64,000 bases of DNA from Eubacteriales bacterium. GTDB lineage: Bacteria; Bacillota; Clostridia; Oscillospirales; CAG-382. The translations under genes were made by a program, and so were the position numbers. Positions 1 to 9,845 of the stretch are shown one piece after another (position 1 is the stretch's first letter; the number at the start of each line of letters is the position of its first letter). The stretch covers positions 62,001-126,000 of the forward strand of contig JAQVPJ010000003.1 of assembly GCA_028702135.1 (NCBI GenBank), read 5' to 3'. The notes under the pieces are model-generated. The model was not told the origin of the DNA. It was given only the letters and a program-made list of their open reading frames with translations, and did not search any database.

Positions 1-536
1 TCACTAATACCGTGTCCGAGAGCTCCGAATTCTCCGGTAGACGGATCTATGAATGTTATCGTGCCGATGCCTGCTGTCGAATCCCGAACCCAGATACCTA
101 ATTTATAAGTGTTGTCGCCCTTATCCACAACCGGCGATATTGTCAGGCTGTTCTCGGCACCGTCGCGCAAAAATTTTAATTCTATCCCGCTGCCGCCGCT
201 GCCTGCAACCGTTTTTTGAAAATCCTCTGCGCTTTTTATATCCTTTCCGCCGACAGTTGTTATAATATCTTTCACCTGCAAGCCGGAATCCCTTGCCGGT
301 GCTCTAAGTCCCTCCGCTGTTTCTACGTCTGTCAGTCCCACAACCAACACACCCTTGGTGAAGTATTTTACTCCGAAAGCTTCTCCGCCCGGCGATAGAG
401 TGATTCTGCCGGAGTTTCTATTCGCCATTGTTGTAATCGATAATAAATTATGATTACCCGGATTGAAAATTGCCGCACCAATTAAGACGGAAAGGGTTAT
501 TACTGCAAAAATTAAAGACTTTACCTTGTTCTTCAT
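1..536 (-). CDS. spoIVB: SpoIVB-type sporulation peptidase (S55), PDZ domain, truncated by window edge
   Basis: Reverse-strand translation from ATG at 536: MKNKVKSLIFAVITLSVLIGAAIF...VKDIITTVGGKDIKSAEDFQ (PDZ)...YKLGIWVRDSTAGIGTITFIDPSTGEFGALGHGIS, the SpoIVB S55 signature; runs off the window. Confidence 0.9.
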   Translation of the reverse strand, partial: MKNKVKSLIFAVITLSVLIGAAIFNPGNHNLLSITTMANRNSGRITLSPGGEAFGVKYFTKGVLVVGLTDVETAEGLRAPARDSGLQVKDIITTVGGKDIKSAEDFQKTVAGSGGSGIELKFLRDGAENSLTISPVVDKGDNTYKLGIWVRDSTAGIGTITFIDPSTGEFGALGHGIS

Positions 537-739
537 TCCCTTTACCTACCTCATTTTTTGATTTTTGCATCAATTCTAATTTGCACAAACCACCAAAAAA
601 TATGTGAGGTAAAGTTTATAAGAACATTTAAATTTTCGAAAACAGCATATAATATCTGTATATGTTTTCGATATAAAATCTTACCTTTGTTGCCGTTTTT
701 TCTCTTTTAATTGTTTTGATTTTTCCACAAGAGGCTTTT

Positions 740-1080
740 ATAAATGACTTTTTTTATATATTCGCTCGCCGTGATTTAGCGGTAAAACCAGGTAATCCAT
801 CAAAAGGATTTATCTCTATGTAAAATATACAGGTCGAAGCAGTTGTGGCAGTTGTTAAAAATCATGTACCTGCTCGGGATTTAAGTTGTTTATTTTAAGA
901 TACAGTACGAGCTCGATCAAACCGTCAAGAGTGCTCTTCCAATCGTGCTGTGGAATTACTGCGATTGAAAATCCCTTTGCTTCAAGGACTCTGCCGATTA
1001 TTGCTGAACAGAAAGACAGATAACCATATGAGCATCTTCCGTTATTAAGAAGAAGTCAGCTGTACTTTGACCTTTTTCAT
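740..1080 (-). pseudogene. Decayed remnant of YgiQ-family radical SAM protein with internal deletion and frameshifts
   Basis: Minus-strand fragments in shifting frames: TADFFLITEDAHMVI / SFCSAIIGRVLEAKGFSIAVIPQHDWKSTLDG joined to LIELVLYLKINNLNPEQVHDF and CIFYIEINPFDGLPGFTAKSRRANI, resembling the N- and C-terminal parts of YgiQ with the middle missing. Confidence 0.65.
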
Positions 1081-1176
1081 ATAATTCTTCAAATGCTATA
1101 GGTAAAAAGCTATTATAAATCCGTTTTTCAAACTGTGTTATTTTTTATATGATTAAATCCTGTTAACTATTTTTCA

Positions 1177-1294
1177 ATAAAAAAGCCCTGGGATATATCC
1201 ATACGGATAATGCAGGGTCGGTTGCTCTATATACTAAAAACGCTGCAAGTGCCCAATTAAGCAGCATCCCTCATCGTATCCCTTTTCATCATAC
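1177..1294 (-). ncRNA. Candidate small RNA of about 118 nt (promoter to intrinsic terminator, no convincing ORF)
   Basis: Follows the promoter at 1301-1329; contains GCTGC-loop-GCAGC hairpin and ends with CCCTG...TATCCGTATGGATA...CAGGGCTTTTTT. Confidence 0.45.
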
Positions 1295-1300
1295 ATATAA

Positions 1301-1329
1301 ATGATATCAAATATTTGTTTTTTTGTCAA
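1301..1329 (-). promoter_or_regulatory. Sigma-A-type promoter (TTGACA-17-TATCAT) for the small RNA candidate
   Basis: Minus strand: TTGACA (1329-1324), 17-nt spacer, TATCAT (1306-1301). Confidence 0.6.
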
Positions 1330-1472
1330 GAATTTTTTGTATTTTTTTCAAAAACTATAAAAATAATGTTCTTTTTGTATATATCGGTCTCTTTTATCGA
1401 AAATGAAACAAAGCATTTTTAACTTTATTTTTTTAAGTAACACAATAAAAACAATATTATCAGAGAAAAGCG

Positions 1473-1501
1473 TTGACAAAAAAAACAGATTATGGTATAA
1501 T
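1473..1501 (+). promoter_or_regulatory. Consensus sigma-A promoter for fur-family/rubrerythrin genes
   Basis: TTGACA (1473-1478), 17-nt spacer, TATAAT (1496-1501), upstream of the gene at 1538. Confidence 0.75.
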
Positions 1502-1537
1502 CAAATTAGCAATTAATACTATTAAGAGGTGTATCGT

Positions 1538-1924
1538 TTGAACAAAAGAAACACAAGACAAAAGAATCTTATTCTCAAAGCGGTCCAAAGTTCAATGATA
1601 CACCCTACGGCAGAGGATGTATATAAAACTGTGATGCGCGAGTTGCCCAATATCAGTCTTACAACCGTGTATCGAAACCTTAACCAACTCGCTGCCGACG
1701 GTGTTATAAAAAGGCTTCAGGTGCCGAATAAGAGCGACCGTTTTGAAAAAAATCCCGATAAGCATTATCATGTATGCTGCGATATATGCGGAAAATTTGA
1801 GGATTTATCCGAACCGGGTTATAATTATAATCTTGATAATATAGAATGTCCGGATAACGGTTTTTTGATAAAAAGCCACGATATAATTTTTAACGGGCTG
1901 TGCGCTCGGTGCAAAAATCAATAA
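1538..1924 (+). CDS. perR: Fur/PerR-family peroxide-responsive transcriptional repressor
   Basis: TTG start after AGAGGTG RBS; IHPTAEDVYKTVMRELPNISLTTVYRNLNQL helix-turn-helix, HYHVCCDICGK and CARC Zn motifs; followed by rubrerythrin. Confidence 0.8.
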   Translation: MNKRNTRQKNLILKAVQSSMIHPTAEDVYKTVMRELPNISLTTVYRNLNQLAADGVIKRLQVPNKSDRFEKNPDKHYHVCCDICGKFEDLSEPGYNYNLDNIECPDNGFLIKSHDIIFNGLCARCKNQ

Positions 1925-1949
1925 AAAATAAAATATAAGGAGATTTGAT

Positions 1950-2504
1950 ATGGATTACAAGGTTGAGAATTTAAAGGGTACAAAAACTGAGGCTAATCTA
2001 TTAGCCGCTTTTGCCGGAGAATCACAAGCAAGAGTCAAGTATGACTATTACGCAAGCGTAGCTAATAAGGAGGGTTATACGGTTATAGGCGACATTTTCG
2101 CCGAGACCTCCAAAAACGAAAAAGAACATGCGAAAATCTGGTTCAAAATTCTACATGACGGTGGCATTCCCGCTACGATGGATAACCTTAAAGATGCTGC
2201 TGCCGGAGAGAATTATGAGTGGACGGAGATGTATGCCGGCTTTGCCAAAACGGCAAGGGAAGAGGGCTTTGAGAAGATTGCTTTCCTTTTTGATTCAGTT
2301 GCAAAAATAGAGCAACGGCATGAGGAAAGATACAGAGAGCTTTTAAAAAAGGTTGAATCTAAGACAATCTTTATCCGTGAGGATGTAGTTATATGGCAAT
2401 GCTCCAACTGCGGTCATGTTTATGTAGGTAAAACAGCTCCTGAAATCTGCCCCGTATGCAATCATCCACAGTCTTACTTCCAAATCCACGCTGAAAACTA
2501 CTAA
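1950..2504 (+). CDS. rbr: Rubrerythrin
   Basis: [18 protein letters not shown]...EHAKIWFK...EERYREL plus C-terminal rubredoxin-like [29 protein letters not shown]. Confidence 0.95.
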   Translation: MDYKVENLKGTKTEANLLAAFAGESQARVKYDYYASVANKEGYTVIGDIFAETSKNEKEHAKIWFKILHDGGIPATMDNLKDAAAGENYEWTEMYAGFAKTAREEGFEKIAFLFDSVAKIEQRHEERYRELLKKVESKTIFIREDVVIWQCSNCGHVYVGKTAPEICPVCNHPQSYFQIHAENY

Positions 2505-2511
2505 ATTTATC

Positions 2512-2540
2512 AAAAAAGAGCCTTTTAAAGGCTCTTTTTT
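2512..2540 (+). terminator. Rho-independent terminator after rubrerythrin
   Basis: AAAAAAGAGCCTTTTAAAGGCTCTTTTTT hairpin with T-run. Confidence 0.85.
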
Positions 2541-2578
2541 AGCGTTATATCATTATTTGATGATATTGATAAAAGCAA

Positions 2579-4684
2579 CTATTTCTTCCTCTTTTTGTTT
2601 ATCAAAAAAACCACGAACGCAACTGCTGCCACAGCAACCAAACCGACAATACCGTAAATCAGTCCTTTTCCAAGCGGTTTGTTTTTTGGTTTTTCCGAAG
2701 AAACATCGCTTGAGTCCCCGCTTTCATCAATACCCTCTGATACGGCGTTTGCAGGTGTAACGGTAACCTTAACAGGTACTTCGATTTGCTCACCGTCCGG
2801 ATTCATATATTTAAGAGTAAAGCTGTCATCCCCCGAAAATCCCCTGTCAGAGCGGTAAACATATATGCCCTCATCCAGTACCACGGTTATTATCCCGTGC
2901 TTAGGACGTTTGGAAATTGATAGCATGTACTCGCTGTTGCTCCAATCCCCATCGATATCGAAGGTGCCTTGGAATTTTTCGTTCTCTACTACCGTCACCT
3001 CGGTTGTTATATCAATCTTAAACTCCGGAAGATACAGCGTTCCCTTAATAAACTTATAAAGCGCATCATAGAACCACCTGACATAAGCATCGTCCGAATA
3101 GGCGAATTTATAAAAAACTCCGTATCCGGCACCCTGATAATAAGCATGTATAGCATCGGTCATCATACCGCTTTTTACAGAGGACACAAGGTATTGCTTA
3201 AAAAGCGGCCCATTTTTCTTAAGATCATATATAAAGCCATCAGCAGCCTCCATCTGTATACCCATATGATATTTAGCCGCTGTCTTTGCAAAATCCTCCA
3301 TCATCTTTTCGGGATTCTTCTGCAATGTCTCTTTAAATGCTAAATTCGCCTGCATTATTGTCGCATCGAAACCAATCTTCTGCGCTTTTTCTATACCCGT
3401 CGCCTGATAATACGGAATGAACACGCATTTCGTATTTCTTTTATGCAGCTCCTTGATACAGAGCTCGGCAAATTCCGGCTCCTGCTCGTAATACTCTGCG
3501 CTAAGAGATTCGTTTGACCAGAAAAATCCCTTTAACTCAATGTTTTTATAATTGTTACTGTTGAACTTCTCAAGCACAAGATCCACATACCAGGCGTATA
3601 CGTCAACACAGTCCTCAAGCGTAAGAATTTTGTTGTCGATACCATCCCCGTCATAATCCCCGAATACAAGCTCGCTGATCTTAGGATGCGGAACAGTCAG
3701 ATAAACGCCTGTTTTGTGTGTTTCGGGCAGGTTGAGCTCCTGCTTCATATCGGCAGTTGCCTGGTCGAGCGCATCAAGATTTATGTCTTTACCAAAGGTA
3801 TTGTCAAAAAGACACAGCCAGTCGCTCATCACCGTTGGTCCGCCATCGACGGTCAGTTTTCCTCCGGATGGGCATTTACCCTGTAAAGTCAGGAACATAA
3901 CGGCATCAAACATAGTGTCTATCATTTTTCCGTCTTTGTCAACATAGCTTATGTAGGGTTTGAAAACATCCTTTTTATTATTTACGAACAATTCTTCATC
4001 AGGATTATATCCGTTATGAAAACAGATTATATCCTTCGATCCTACACCCTCGCCATTATCATAGTAACTCTTTTCCTCCACTTTCTCATCAGGAGTGATT
4101 TCTAATGCGTTACCGGCATCTTCTCTGCCGAAAACCTTTATCTCATCAAGGAAAGTATTTACCTGAACATCAAAATAAAACCTTACATACCGTGCCTTGT
4201 AGCTCTTTCCCGCAGAGGCGTTATATACGACGCTCGTCGGTATTTCGACAGTATTGTCAACGCTGTTGCTTATGGTATTTAGCGTCATGTAGCTTATACC
4301 ATCCTCTGATACCGATATAACCAGCTCCTGCGGACAGTAAATTCCGAATCTTTTATTCTGAATAAAGGTAGCTTCAAAACCATCTACCGCCATAACAGCA
4401 CCGAGGTCAAGCGTAATGGTACGACTTACTCCCCTGATAAAATGACTCCATAAGCCGCTATAACAATTCGCCGGATCACCGTGTACACCATCGGTAAGCT
4501 GATCCTTGCTCCCCTTTTCCTCGGGGGTGTAGCTATAATCGTTCGCCGCTCCGCTTACAATCGTATATTTCTTATTTAAAGCAAGGTTGGTTCCTGACGC
4601 CTTTCCTGCGGCACAGACAGCATCTCCGGATAATGCTGACAATAAAAATATGCTCATAATAGCAGATATCACTTTCCTCTTCAA
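2579..4684 (-). CDS. Secreted membrane-anchored DUF4855 protein with N-terminal discoidin-like region
   Basis: Signal peptide; discoidin-like NLALNKKYTIVSG...LGAVMAVDGFEATF; DUF4855-like HKTGVYLTVPHPKISELVFGD...LKGFFWSNES; C-terminal TM with KKRKK tail. Confidence 0.75.
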   Translation of the reverse strand: MKRKVISAIMSIFLLSALSGDAVCAAGKASGTNLALNKKYTIVSGAANDYSYTPEEKGSKDQLTDGVHGDPANCYSGLWSHFIRGVSRTITLDLGAVMAVDGFEATFIQNKRFGIYCPQELVISVSEDGISYMTLNTISNSVDNTVEIPTSVVYNASAGKSYKARYVRFYFDVQVNTFLDEIKVFGREDAGNALEITPDEKVEEKSYYDNGEGVGSKDIICFHNGYNPDEELFVNNKKDVFKPYISYVDKDGKMIDTMFDAVMFLTLQGKCPSGGKLTVDGGPTVMSDWLCLFDNTFGKDINLDALDQATADMKQELNLPETHKTGVYLTVPHPKISELVFGDYDGDGIDNKILTLEDCVDVYAWYVDLVLEKFNSNNYKNIELKGFFWSNESLSAEYYEQEPEFAELCIKELHKRNTKCVFIPYYQATGIEKAQKIGFDATIMQANLAFKETLQKNPEKMMEDFAKTAAKYHMGIQMEAADGFIYDLKKNGPLFKQYLVSSVKSGMMTDAIHAYYQGAGYGVFYKFAYSDDAYVRWFYDALYKFIKGTLYLPEFKIDITTEVTVVENEKFQGTFDIDGDWSNSEYMLSISKRPKHGIITVVLDEGIYVYRSDRGFSGDDSFTLKYMNPDGEQIEVPVKVTVTPANAVSEGIDESGDSSDVSSEKPKNKPLGKGLIYGIVGLVAVAAVAFVVFLINKKRKK

Positions 4685-4782
4685 TAAATGTTCACGCCTT
4701 TCTGAATACTTTATTCAAATATTTTATTTTAAAAATAAAGGACAGCGCAAAGGCTATCCTTATTTTGTTTTTTATTTACGCT

Positions 4783-5643
4783 TTACTTCTTCTTTTTAGT
4801 AGCAATGACAACGATTGCAATGATAATTATTACGCCAGCTGCAATAACGACTATAACCCAAGTATCAAGTCCGTCACTCTCTACCTCAGACGTAGAATCG
4901 CTTGAATCGGATTTTTTACTTGTGTCTTCCTTCGAAGTAGTGCCTTCGCTGCTAGTGTCTTCAGCCGCAGAGGATTCATCACCCTTCGACTCAGATGCGG
5001 AGGATTCATCGTCTTCGCTTACAGCTGAAACAGGATCTCCTGTCTCACCACCGGTAATAATCTCCAACTCGGATACAAAGCACCATGATGATGATTGCTT
5101 AATAACATATTTAACATATCTTGCGCTCTTCTCCTCGGGAGCGTTAAGGGTGAAAAGGAAAATACCATCGCCCTCAACAGCCGCTTCGTAAATCTTCTCG
5201 CCGGTCGCAGTTCCAACACTCTCATAATTTGTTTTATCAGATGAGACCTGAATCTCAATTGACTCTGGAGCTGATATACCGACAGCATTACTGTTCAGTA
5301 CATTAATTTTGTAGTTTGTGATACCCTCAGTAACTGCGCCGAGATCTACAACAATCTCGTTGAGCATATCAACCTTAGAAATTACATCGGGAGCATTGAT
5401 GTTCAGACCAGCCCAAACGGTTGCAGTGTAAGCATAATCAGCCTCGGTTGCTGCGGAAACACCGTCGGTAAACTTTGTTCCCTCGGGATCGGGATACAAT
5501 CCAATTCCGTTTTCGTCTGTGTAAAAGCCTGTAAAAGTATAGGCTTTACCCGCTGCCACATTCTTCTCTTCTGCGGTAACAAAGGTTGCGCATAATGAGA
5601 CGACAAGAATTGCAGCTAAAGCAAATACAATGATTTTTTTCAT
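4783..5643 (-). CDS. Secreted discoidin-like protein with Ser/Asp/Glu-rich linker and C-terminal TM anchor
   Basis: Signal peptide; EIVVDLGAVTEGITNYKINVL...SARYVKYVI; S/E/D-rich linker; TM WVIVVIAAGVIIIIAIVVIATKKKK. Confidence 0.65.
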   Translation of the reverse strand: MKKIIVFALAAILVVSLCATFVTAEEKNVAAGKAYTFTGFYTDENGIGLYPDPEGTKFTDGVSAATEADYAYTATVWAGLNINAPDVISKVDMLNEIVVDLGAVTEGITNYKINVLNSNAVGISAPESIEIQVSSDKTNYESVGTATGEKIYEAAVEGDGIFLFTLNAPEEKSARYVKYVIKQSSSWCFVSELEIITGGETGDPVSAVSEDDESSASESKGDESSAAEDTSSEGTTSKEDTSKKSDSSDSTSEVESDGLDTWVIVVIAAGVIIIIAIVVIATKKKK

Positions 5644-5752
5644 ATAAATTTACTCCTTTTAATTTGTTTGTTTAATACTAAGACAAGTATATCATAACAG
5701 AATTTAAAAATCAATGTTTTTTTCATTTTTAAGCGAAAACATTAATAGGTTA

Positions 5753-7777
5753 TTAAACTTCTTTATTCTGTTTAATAGTAAAAGTGCCGAGATATTGCCT
5801 TTTTATCATTATGTAATCAACAACAGAAATATTACTTTTTCCGGCAACAAAAGCGGCTTTTAATCCGTTACCTTCTATCGTAATTGTACCCAGTAAGCTC
5901 CTTTTCAGCAGAAGATAATCAAGCGGGTCTATCTTTCCGTCGCAATTTATGTCTCCTCTTATAATTATGATTGCAGAGTTTACCACTCCACCGCCCGAAA
6001 GCATTTTTAAAGCACATCCCGTTGTCAGCATATTGTCGGGAGACATAAGTAATCCGTTTTTATCGTAAACGGCAAGATCCCCGCCCGTTACATGGGCAAG
6101 AAGCTCCCCTGCCGTGCAGTTCTCGAAGGCTCCGTAAATGCATCCCTCTTCTTCGGCAAAAACCGTATCGACAAATATAAAGGAGTGTTCCGGAGGTGGC
6201 GGAGCTGCTTTTTCTGTTATGACGATATAATTTGAGTTGGAGTATCCCGTACCGAACTCCCCGGTTCTCATAATGCCTTCAACATAATACCACTCGTCGT
6301 CAATGAGTCCCTCAGCGTTATAATAATTATCGGTCACGATGATATTCTGATTTGTAATACTTTTTTTATCAAAAAATCCAACAGCCTTTGCAGAAGCAGA
6401 GTCGTCCGATCTTATATAAAGCGATGTTACTGCATGCGCTGTGTATTTTACCTGCTCGGTTGTCACATTTACCACACATGAAGCAGAAGCACCTCCGACT
6501 GCGGTCGCCGTAATCGTCGCTGTTCCGTATTTATGCATAGTTACCAGACCGCCCTGATCCACGCTTGCCACCGTCGGATCGGAGCTCGTCCATGTCAATG
6601 TCTTATCGATCGGATACGTTGAACCTACGGCGTATCTGAACTGATATGTTTTACCGACATCCCTGTTTATTTCAAAACGGCTTAACCCGACTTTTATGTT
6701 GTTCTCTGTCTCTATTACAGGAGTGAGAGTAATATATTCAGCAAACGACCATCCGGTTACTCCGATACCGTCCGTGGAAACGCCGGACACAGGATACCAG
6801 CCGTCTACTGCATCGCCCGTAACATTTATAGCCTGATCTTTTCGGAACTCGCCGAGCTTTGCACCGTCTGTGCCTGCCTTATCCCTTACGTTCAGGTTCA
6901 CCGTCACCCTTGCGTTATATCTGCTTAATACCTTTACAATACAGCAGGCCTCCCTGTTACCTATGCTCGCAGTAATGAGCGTGTAACCTTCCGATTTTGC
7001 AGTAATGATACCGTTCTGATCCACAGTCGCGACCTCTTCGTTAGCAGAAGCCCATGTCAGCGGCTGTGTAACGTCTGTGCTCCCCAGCACCTCGGCGGTA
7101 AGTGTCACGCTGCCGTCAAGGTCAAGCACCTTCTCTGCATCACTCATTTTTATAGCAATGACTTTGTGTTCGTTTGGGTTGATGTCATCGAAAACGGTAA
7201 GATCGTAATTTTCAATAGCAGCGATAAGACTCTCTATGTAATTGGCATCCTTTGTATAGTTACACTCCACTAAAGCGTTGCAGACCGCTTTGTAATCGGT
7301 CATACCGGGAATTATCGCATAACCCGAAGTGTTCAGCAACGCACTATGGTCATTGATACTATCCACCCAGCTGTCATAAGCGCGCCATCCCCAGCCCGAA
7401 TAATCTGCTCCGTCAATTATGCCGTACTCTATAAGGTTGCTGCAGATGATGTTATTCTCCGCATCATATATTTTTCCGCCCCAGTCACTGTAGGTTCTGA
7501 TACCAAACAGATTTTTTCCCACTTCGGGAAGGTCGGTTCTTGAACTCTGCCCCCATCCGCTCTCCAGGATCGCCTGAGCCACGGTTACCGAAGCGAGTAT
7601 ACGGTTTTCATACATATCTGCGCGTGCAAACGAACCTATGGTCCTTCTGAAATACTGCTTGTATGTAGATAGATTTGAAATATATTCCTCGCTTGCGTCT
7701 GCATTTATATTAAAAGCTGATGCCGGAAGTATAAGCAGCAGTGCGATCACTATTGCTATATATTTTTTAATCCTCAT
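5753..7777 (-). CDS. Secreted glucosaminidase with Big2-like and SH3-like repeats and C-terminal dockerin-like domain
   Basis: VTVAQAILESGWGQSS...GKNLFGIR (glucosaminidase); ATVDQNGIITAKSEGYTLITAS (Big2-like); GDINCDGKIDPLDYLLLKRSLLG (dockerin), second repeat degenerate. Confidence 0.85.
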   Translation of the reverse strand: MRIKKYIAIVIALLLILPASAFNINADASEEYISNLSTYKQYFRRTIGSFARADMYENRILASVTVAQAILESGWGQSSRTDLPEVGKNLFGIRTYSDWGGKIYDAENNIICSNLIEYGIIDGADYSGWGWRAYDSWVDSINDHSALLNTSGYAIIPGMTDYKAVCNALVECNYTKDANYIESLIAAIENYDLTVFDDINPNEHKVIAIKMSDAEKVLDLDGSVTLTAEVLGSTDVTQPLTWASANEEVATVDQNGIITAKSEGYTLITASIGNREACCIVKVLSRYNARVTVNLNVRDKAGTDGAKLGEFRKDQAINVTGDAVDGWYPVSGVSTDGIGVTGWSFAEYITLTPVIETENNIKVGLSRFEINRDVGKTYQFRYAVGSTYPIDKTLTWTSSDPTVASVDQGGLVTMHKYGTATITATAVGGASASCVVNVTTEQVKYTAHAVTSLYIRSDDSASAKAVGFFDKKSITNQNIIVTDNYYNAEGLIDDEWYYVEGIMRTGEFGTGYSNSNYIVITEKAAPPPPEHSFIFVDTVFAEEEGCIYGAFENCTAGELLAHVTGGDLAVYDKNGLLMSPDNMLTTGCALKMLSGGGVVNSAIIIIRGDINCDGKIDPLDYLLLKRSLLGTITIEGNGLKAAFVAGKSNISVVDYIMIKRQYLGTFTIKQNKEV

Positions 7778-7950
7778 TTTTTGCTCCTTTATTATAAGAA
7801 AACCCGAAAATGCGGGGAGTTAACAAATATTTATTCCCGATGTAATATATAAAATTGCCAATAAATGTACTCTTAAGACTGATTTTAACATTAAACCTTT
7901 AAAAAGTCAATAAAATATAAAAAAGACTGTTTACACAGCCTTTAATGTTT

Positions 7951-8955
7951 TCATACCTTTATGAACGTCAGCAGAACCGGAATCGTAATCACACAGAACA
8001 GAGTGCTTGTAAGAACAAGCTTTGCTGCGGTTTTTTGCCCTGTTCCGAATAATTCCGAAAAATTTAACACGGTCGATGCTGTCGGACAGCAGAATAGTAT
8101 TATCAGCGTCGCTTTGATATACGGCTCAAGCGGAAGAGTATACGCTGCTGCCATTCCCACGAGCGGAAACGCAATAAGCTTGAAAAACGCAACTATGTAA
8201 ACCTTTAAATCCATAAAAAGGTCTCGTACTTTCGTTAGTCCGAGCCTCATTCCGAGGATCAGCATCGAAATCGGAGTCGTCATTTTTCCCAGCAGAGCAA
8301 TAATATAGCTTAAAGTGCCGGGCAGTGCTTCGTTGTCCGCGCCGGTTCCCGGCAGCTTTGTACGGGTTAAGAACAGCGGCAAAGATATGATAAGGGTCAG
8401 CATTACGGGATTCAGCAAAATCTTTTTCAGGCTCATGTATTTTTTATCGCCGGTCAGTAAAGCGGACGAGAGCGTCCATGAAATAAGGTTCATACCGACA
8501 ATAAACACCGCAGAAAAAACAATCGCATTCGGATATTCGGGTAACAGCGCCTGTAACAGCGGAACTCCGAAAAAACCTGTATTTCCGAGTACGGATGCAA
8601 CTGTGCATATACGATACTCGGGATTTTCCTTGTATTTCCTTTTGAAAATCAAATATACGACAAAAAGCATCAAAACCTGTAAAATCAGGCTTGCAAAGAA
8701 AAATATCAACAGGGATATTCCCAACTCGGGAGTATAATCCGCTGTATTGAACGAATAAACCGAAAGACAGGGCTGGCAAACGAAAAGCAAAAACATTGCA
8801 AAAGCGCTTATTGCCTCCTGTTTTACCGATTTTGTTTTTATTAGAATAAAACCCGGTATCGCATACGCAAGCATTATCAGCACGTTGAACGCAGTTGTAG
8901 AGAAAGGCAAATAACCACATCCTAAAAAATATTTACACAAAAAAGTAAAGAGCAT
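7951..8955 (-). CDS. AEC (auxin efflux carrier) family transporter
   Basis: Multi-TM protein with VASVLGNTGFFGVPLLQALLP and C-terminal CCPTASTVLNFSELFG motifs. Confidence 0.8.
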   Translation of the reverse strand: MLFTFLCKYFLGCGYLPFSTTAFNVLIMLAYAIPGFILIKTKSVKQEAISAFAMFLLFVCQPCLSVYSFNTADYTPELGISLLIFFFASLILQVLMLFVVYLIFKRKYKENPEYRICTVASVLGNTGFFGVPLLQALLPEYPNAIVFSAVFIVGMNLISWTLSSALLTGDKKYMSLKKILLNPVMLTLIISLPLFLTRTKLPGTGADNEALPGTLSYIIALLGKMTTPISMLILGMRLGLTKVRDLFMDLKVYIVAFFKLIAFPLVGMAAAYTLPLEPYIKATLIILFCCPTASTVLNFSELFGTGQKTAAKLVLTSTLFCVITIPVLLTFIKV

Positions 8956-9035
8956 TACAAACTTTACAATTGAGCAGGGCTTTGCGAGCCATACCCCATA
9001 AAAGTCCTGCTTTTACTGCCCATACCCGATATCAA

Positions 9036-9620
9036 TTACTTTTTTGCTTCTATTATACTATCTATGATGCCATAAGTGAGAGCGTCCTCAGCATACATCC
9101 AGTTATCCCTCTCGGTATCCGAAGATACGGTTTCATAATCCTTGCCTACATTCTCCGCAAAGATTCTGTTTATTCTGTCCTTTGTCCTTTTTGCAAAATT
9201 AGTCGCAATAAGCATATCCGAAGCCTGACCCCCGATAGTGCCTATCACCTGATGTATCATAACCTCGCAGTTGGGCAATCCGAAGCGCTTTCCCTTAGTA
9301 CCCGCAGCGAGCAAAAACGCACCCATGCTGCATGCAGAACCGACACATATAGTCGAAACATCGCACTTCAGATTTTTTATAGTATCATATATGGCAAACC
9401 CGGCGGGAACGCTGCCTCCCGGTGAGTTGATATAAACCGTAATATCCTTATCAGGATCCTGAGCCTCAAGGTAGAGCAGCTGTCCTACCACTGTGCAGGC
9501 AAGATCATCGTTTATTTCGTTAAAAATCAGGACGATTCTGTCCTTTAAGAGTCTTGAAAACAAATCATAACCTATCTGTCTGCCGCCCTCGTTTTCAATG
9601 AATGTCGGTGAAGGTATCAT
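9036..9620 (-). CDS. clpP: ATP-dependent Clp protease proteolytic subunit
   Basis: DITVYINSPGGSVPAGFAIYDT...CVGSACSMGAFLLAAGTKGKRF...MIHQVIGTIGGQASD. Confidence 0.95.
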   Translation of the reverse strand: MIPSPTFIENEGGRQIGYDLFSRLLKDRIVLIFNEINDDLACTVVGQLLYLEAQDPDKDITVYINSPGGSVPAGFAIYDTIKNLKCDVSTICVGSACSMGAFLLAAGTKGKRFGLPNCEVMIHQVIGTIGGQASDMLIATNFAKRTKDRINRIFAENVGKDYETVSSDTERDNWMYAEDALTYGIIDSIIEAKK

Positions 9621-9793
9621 ATCGGATTTCCTTTCTTCATAAAGATAATCGGTAATAAAAGTTTAGACCGATTTTATCGATATTATGTCAGTTGCCGGAA
9701 TAAATATCTGTAAGTTATATAATATAATGAACAAATATCGGTTTTCATATATTATCATACGGACGCTTTTTTTACAATACCTTTTTTATGAAC

Positions 9794-9832
9794 AAAAAAC
9801 CCCGCTTCGGTTTTTTACCAAAAGCGGGGGAT
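9794..9832. terminator. Bidirectional intrinsic terminator
   Basis: AAAAAACCCCGCTTCGGTTTTTTACCAAAAGCGGGGG hairpin. Confidence 0.7.
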
Positions 9833-9845
9833 TTATTTGACTTAA

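Noticed and set aside
8315-8920. 140-aa plus-strand and 158-aa minus-strand ORFs overlapping the AEC transporter
   Set aside because: Alternative frames of a coherent multi-TM transporter CDS.
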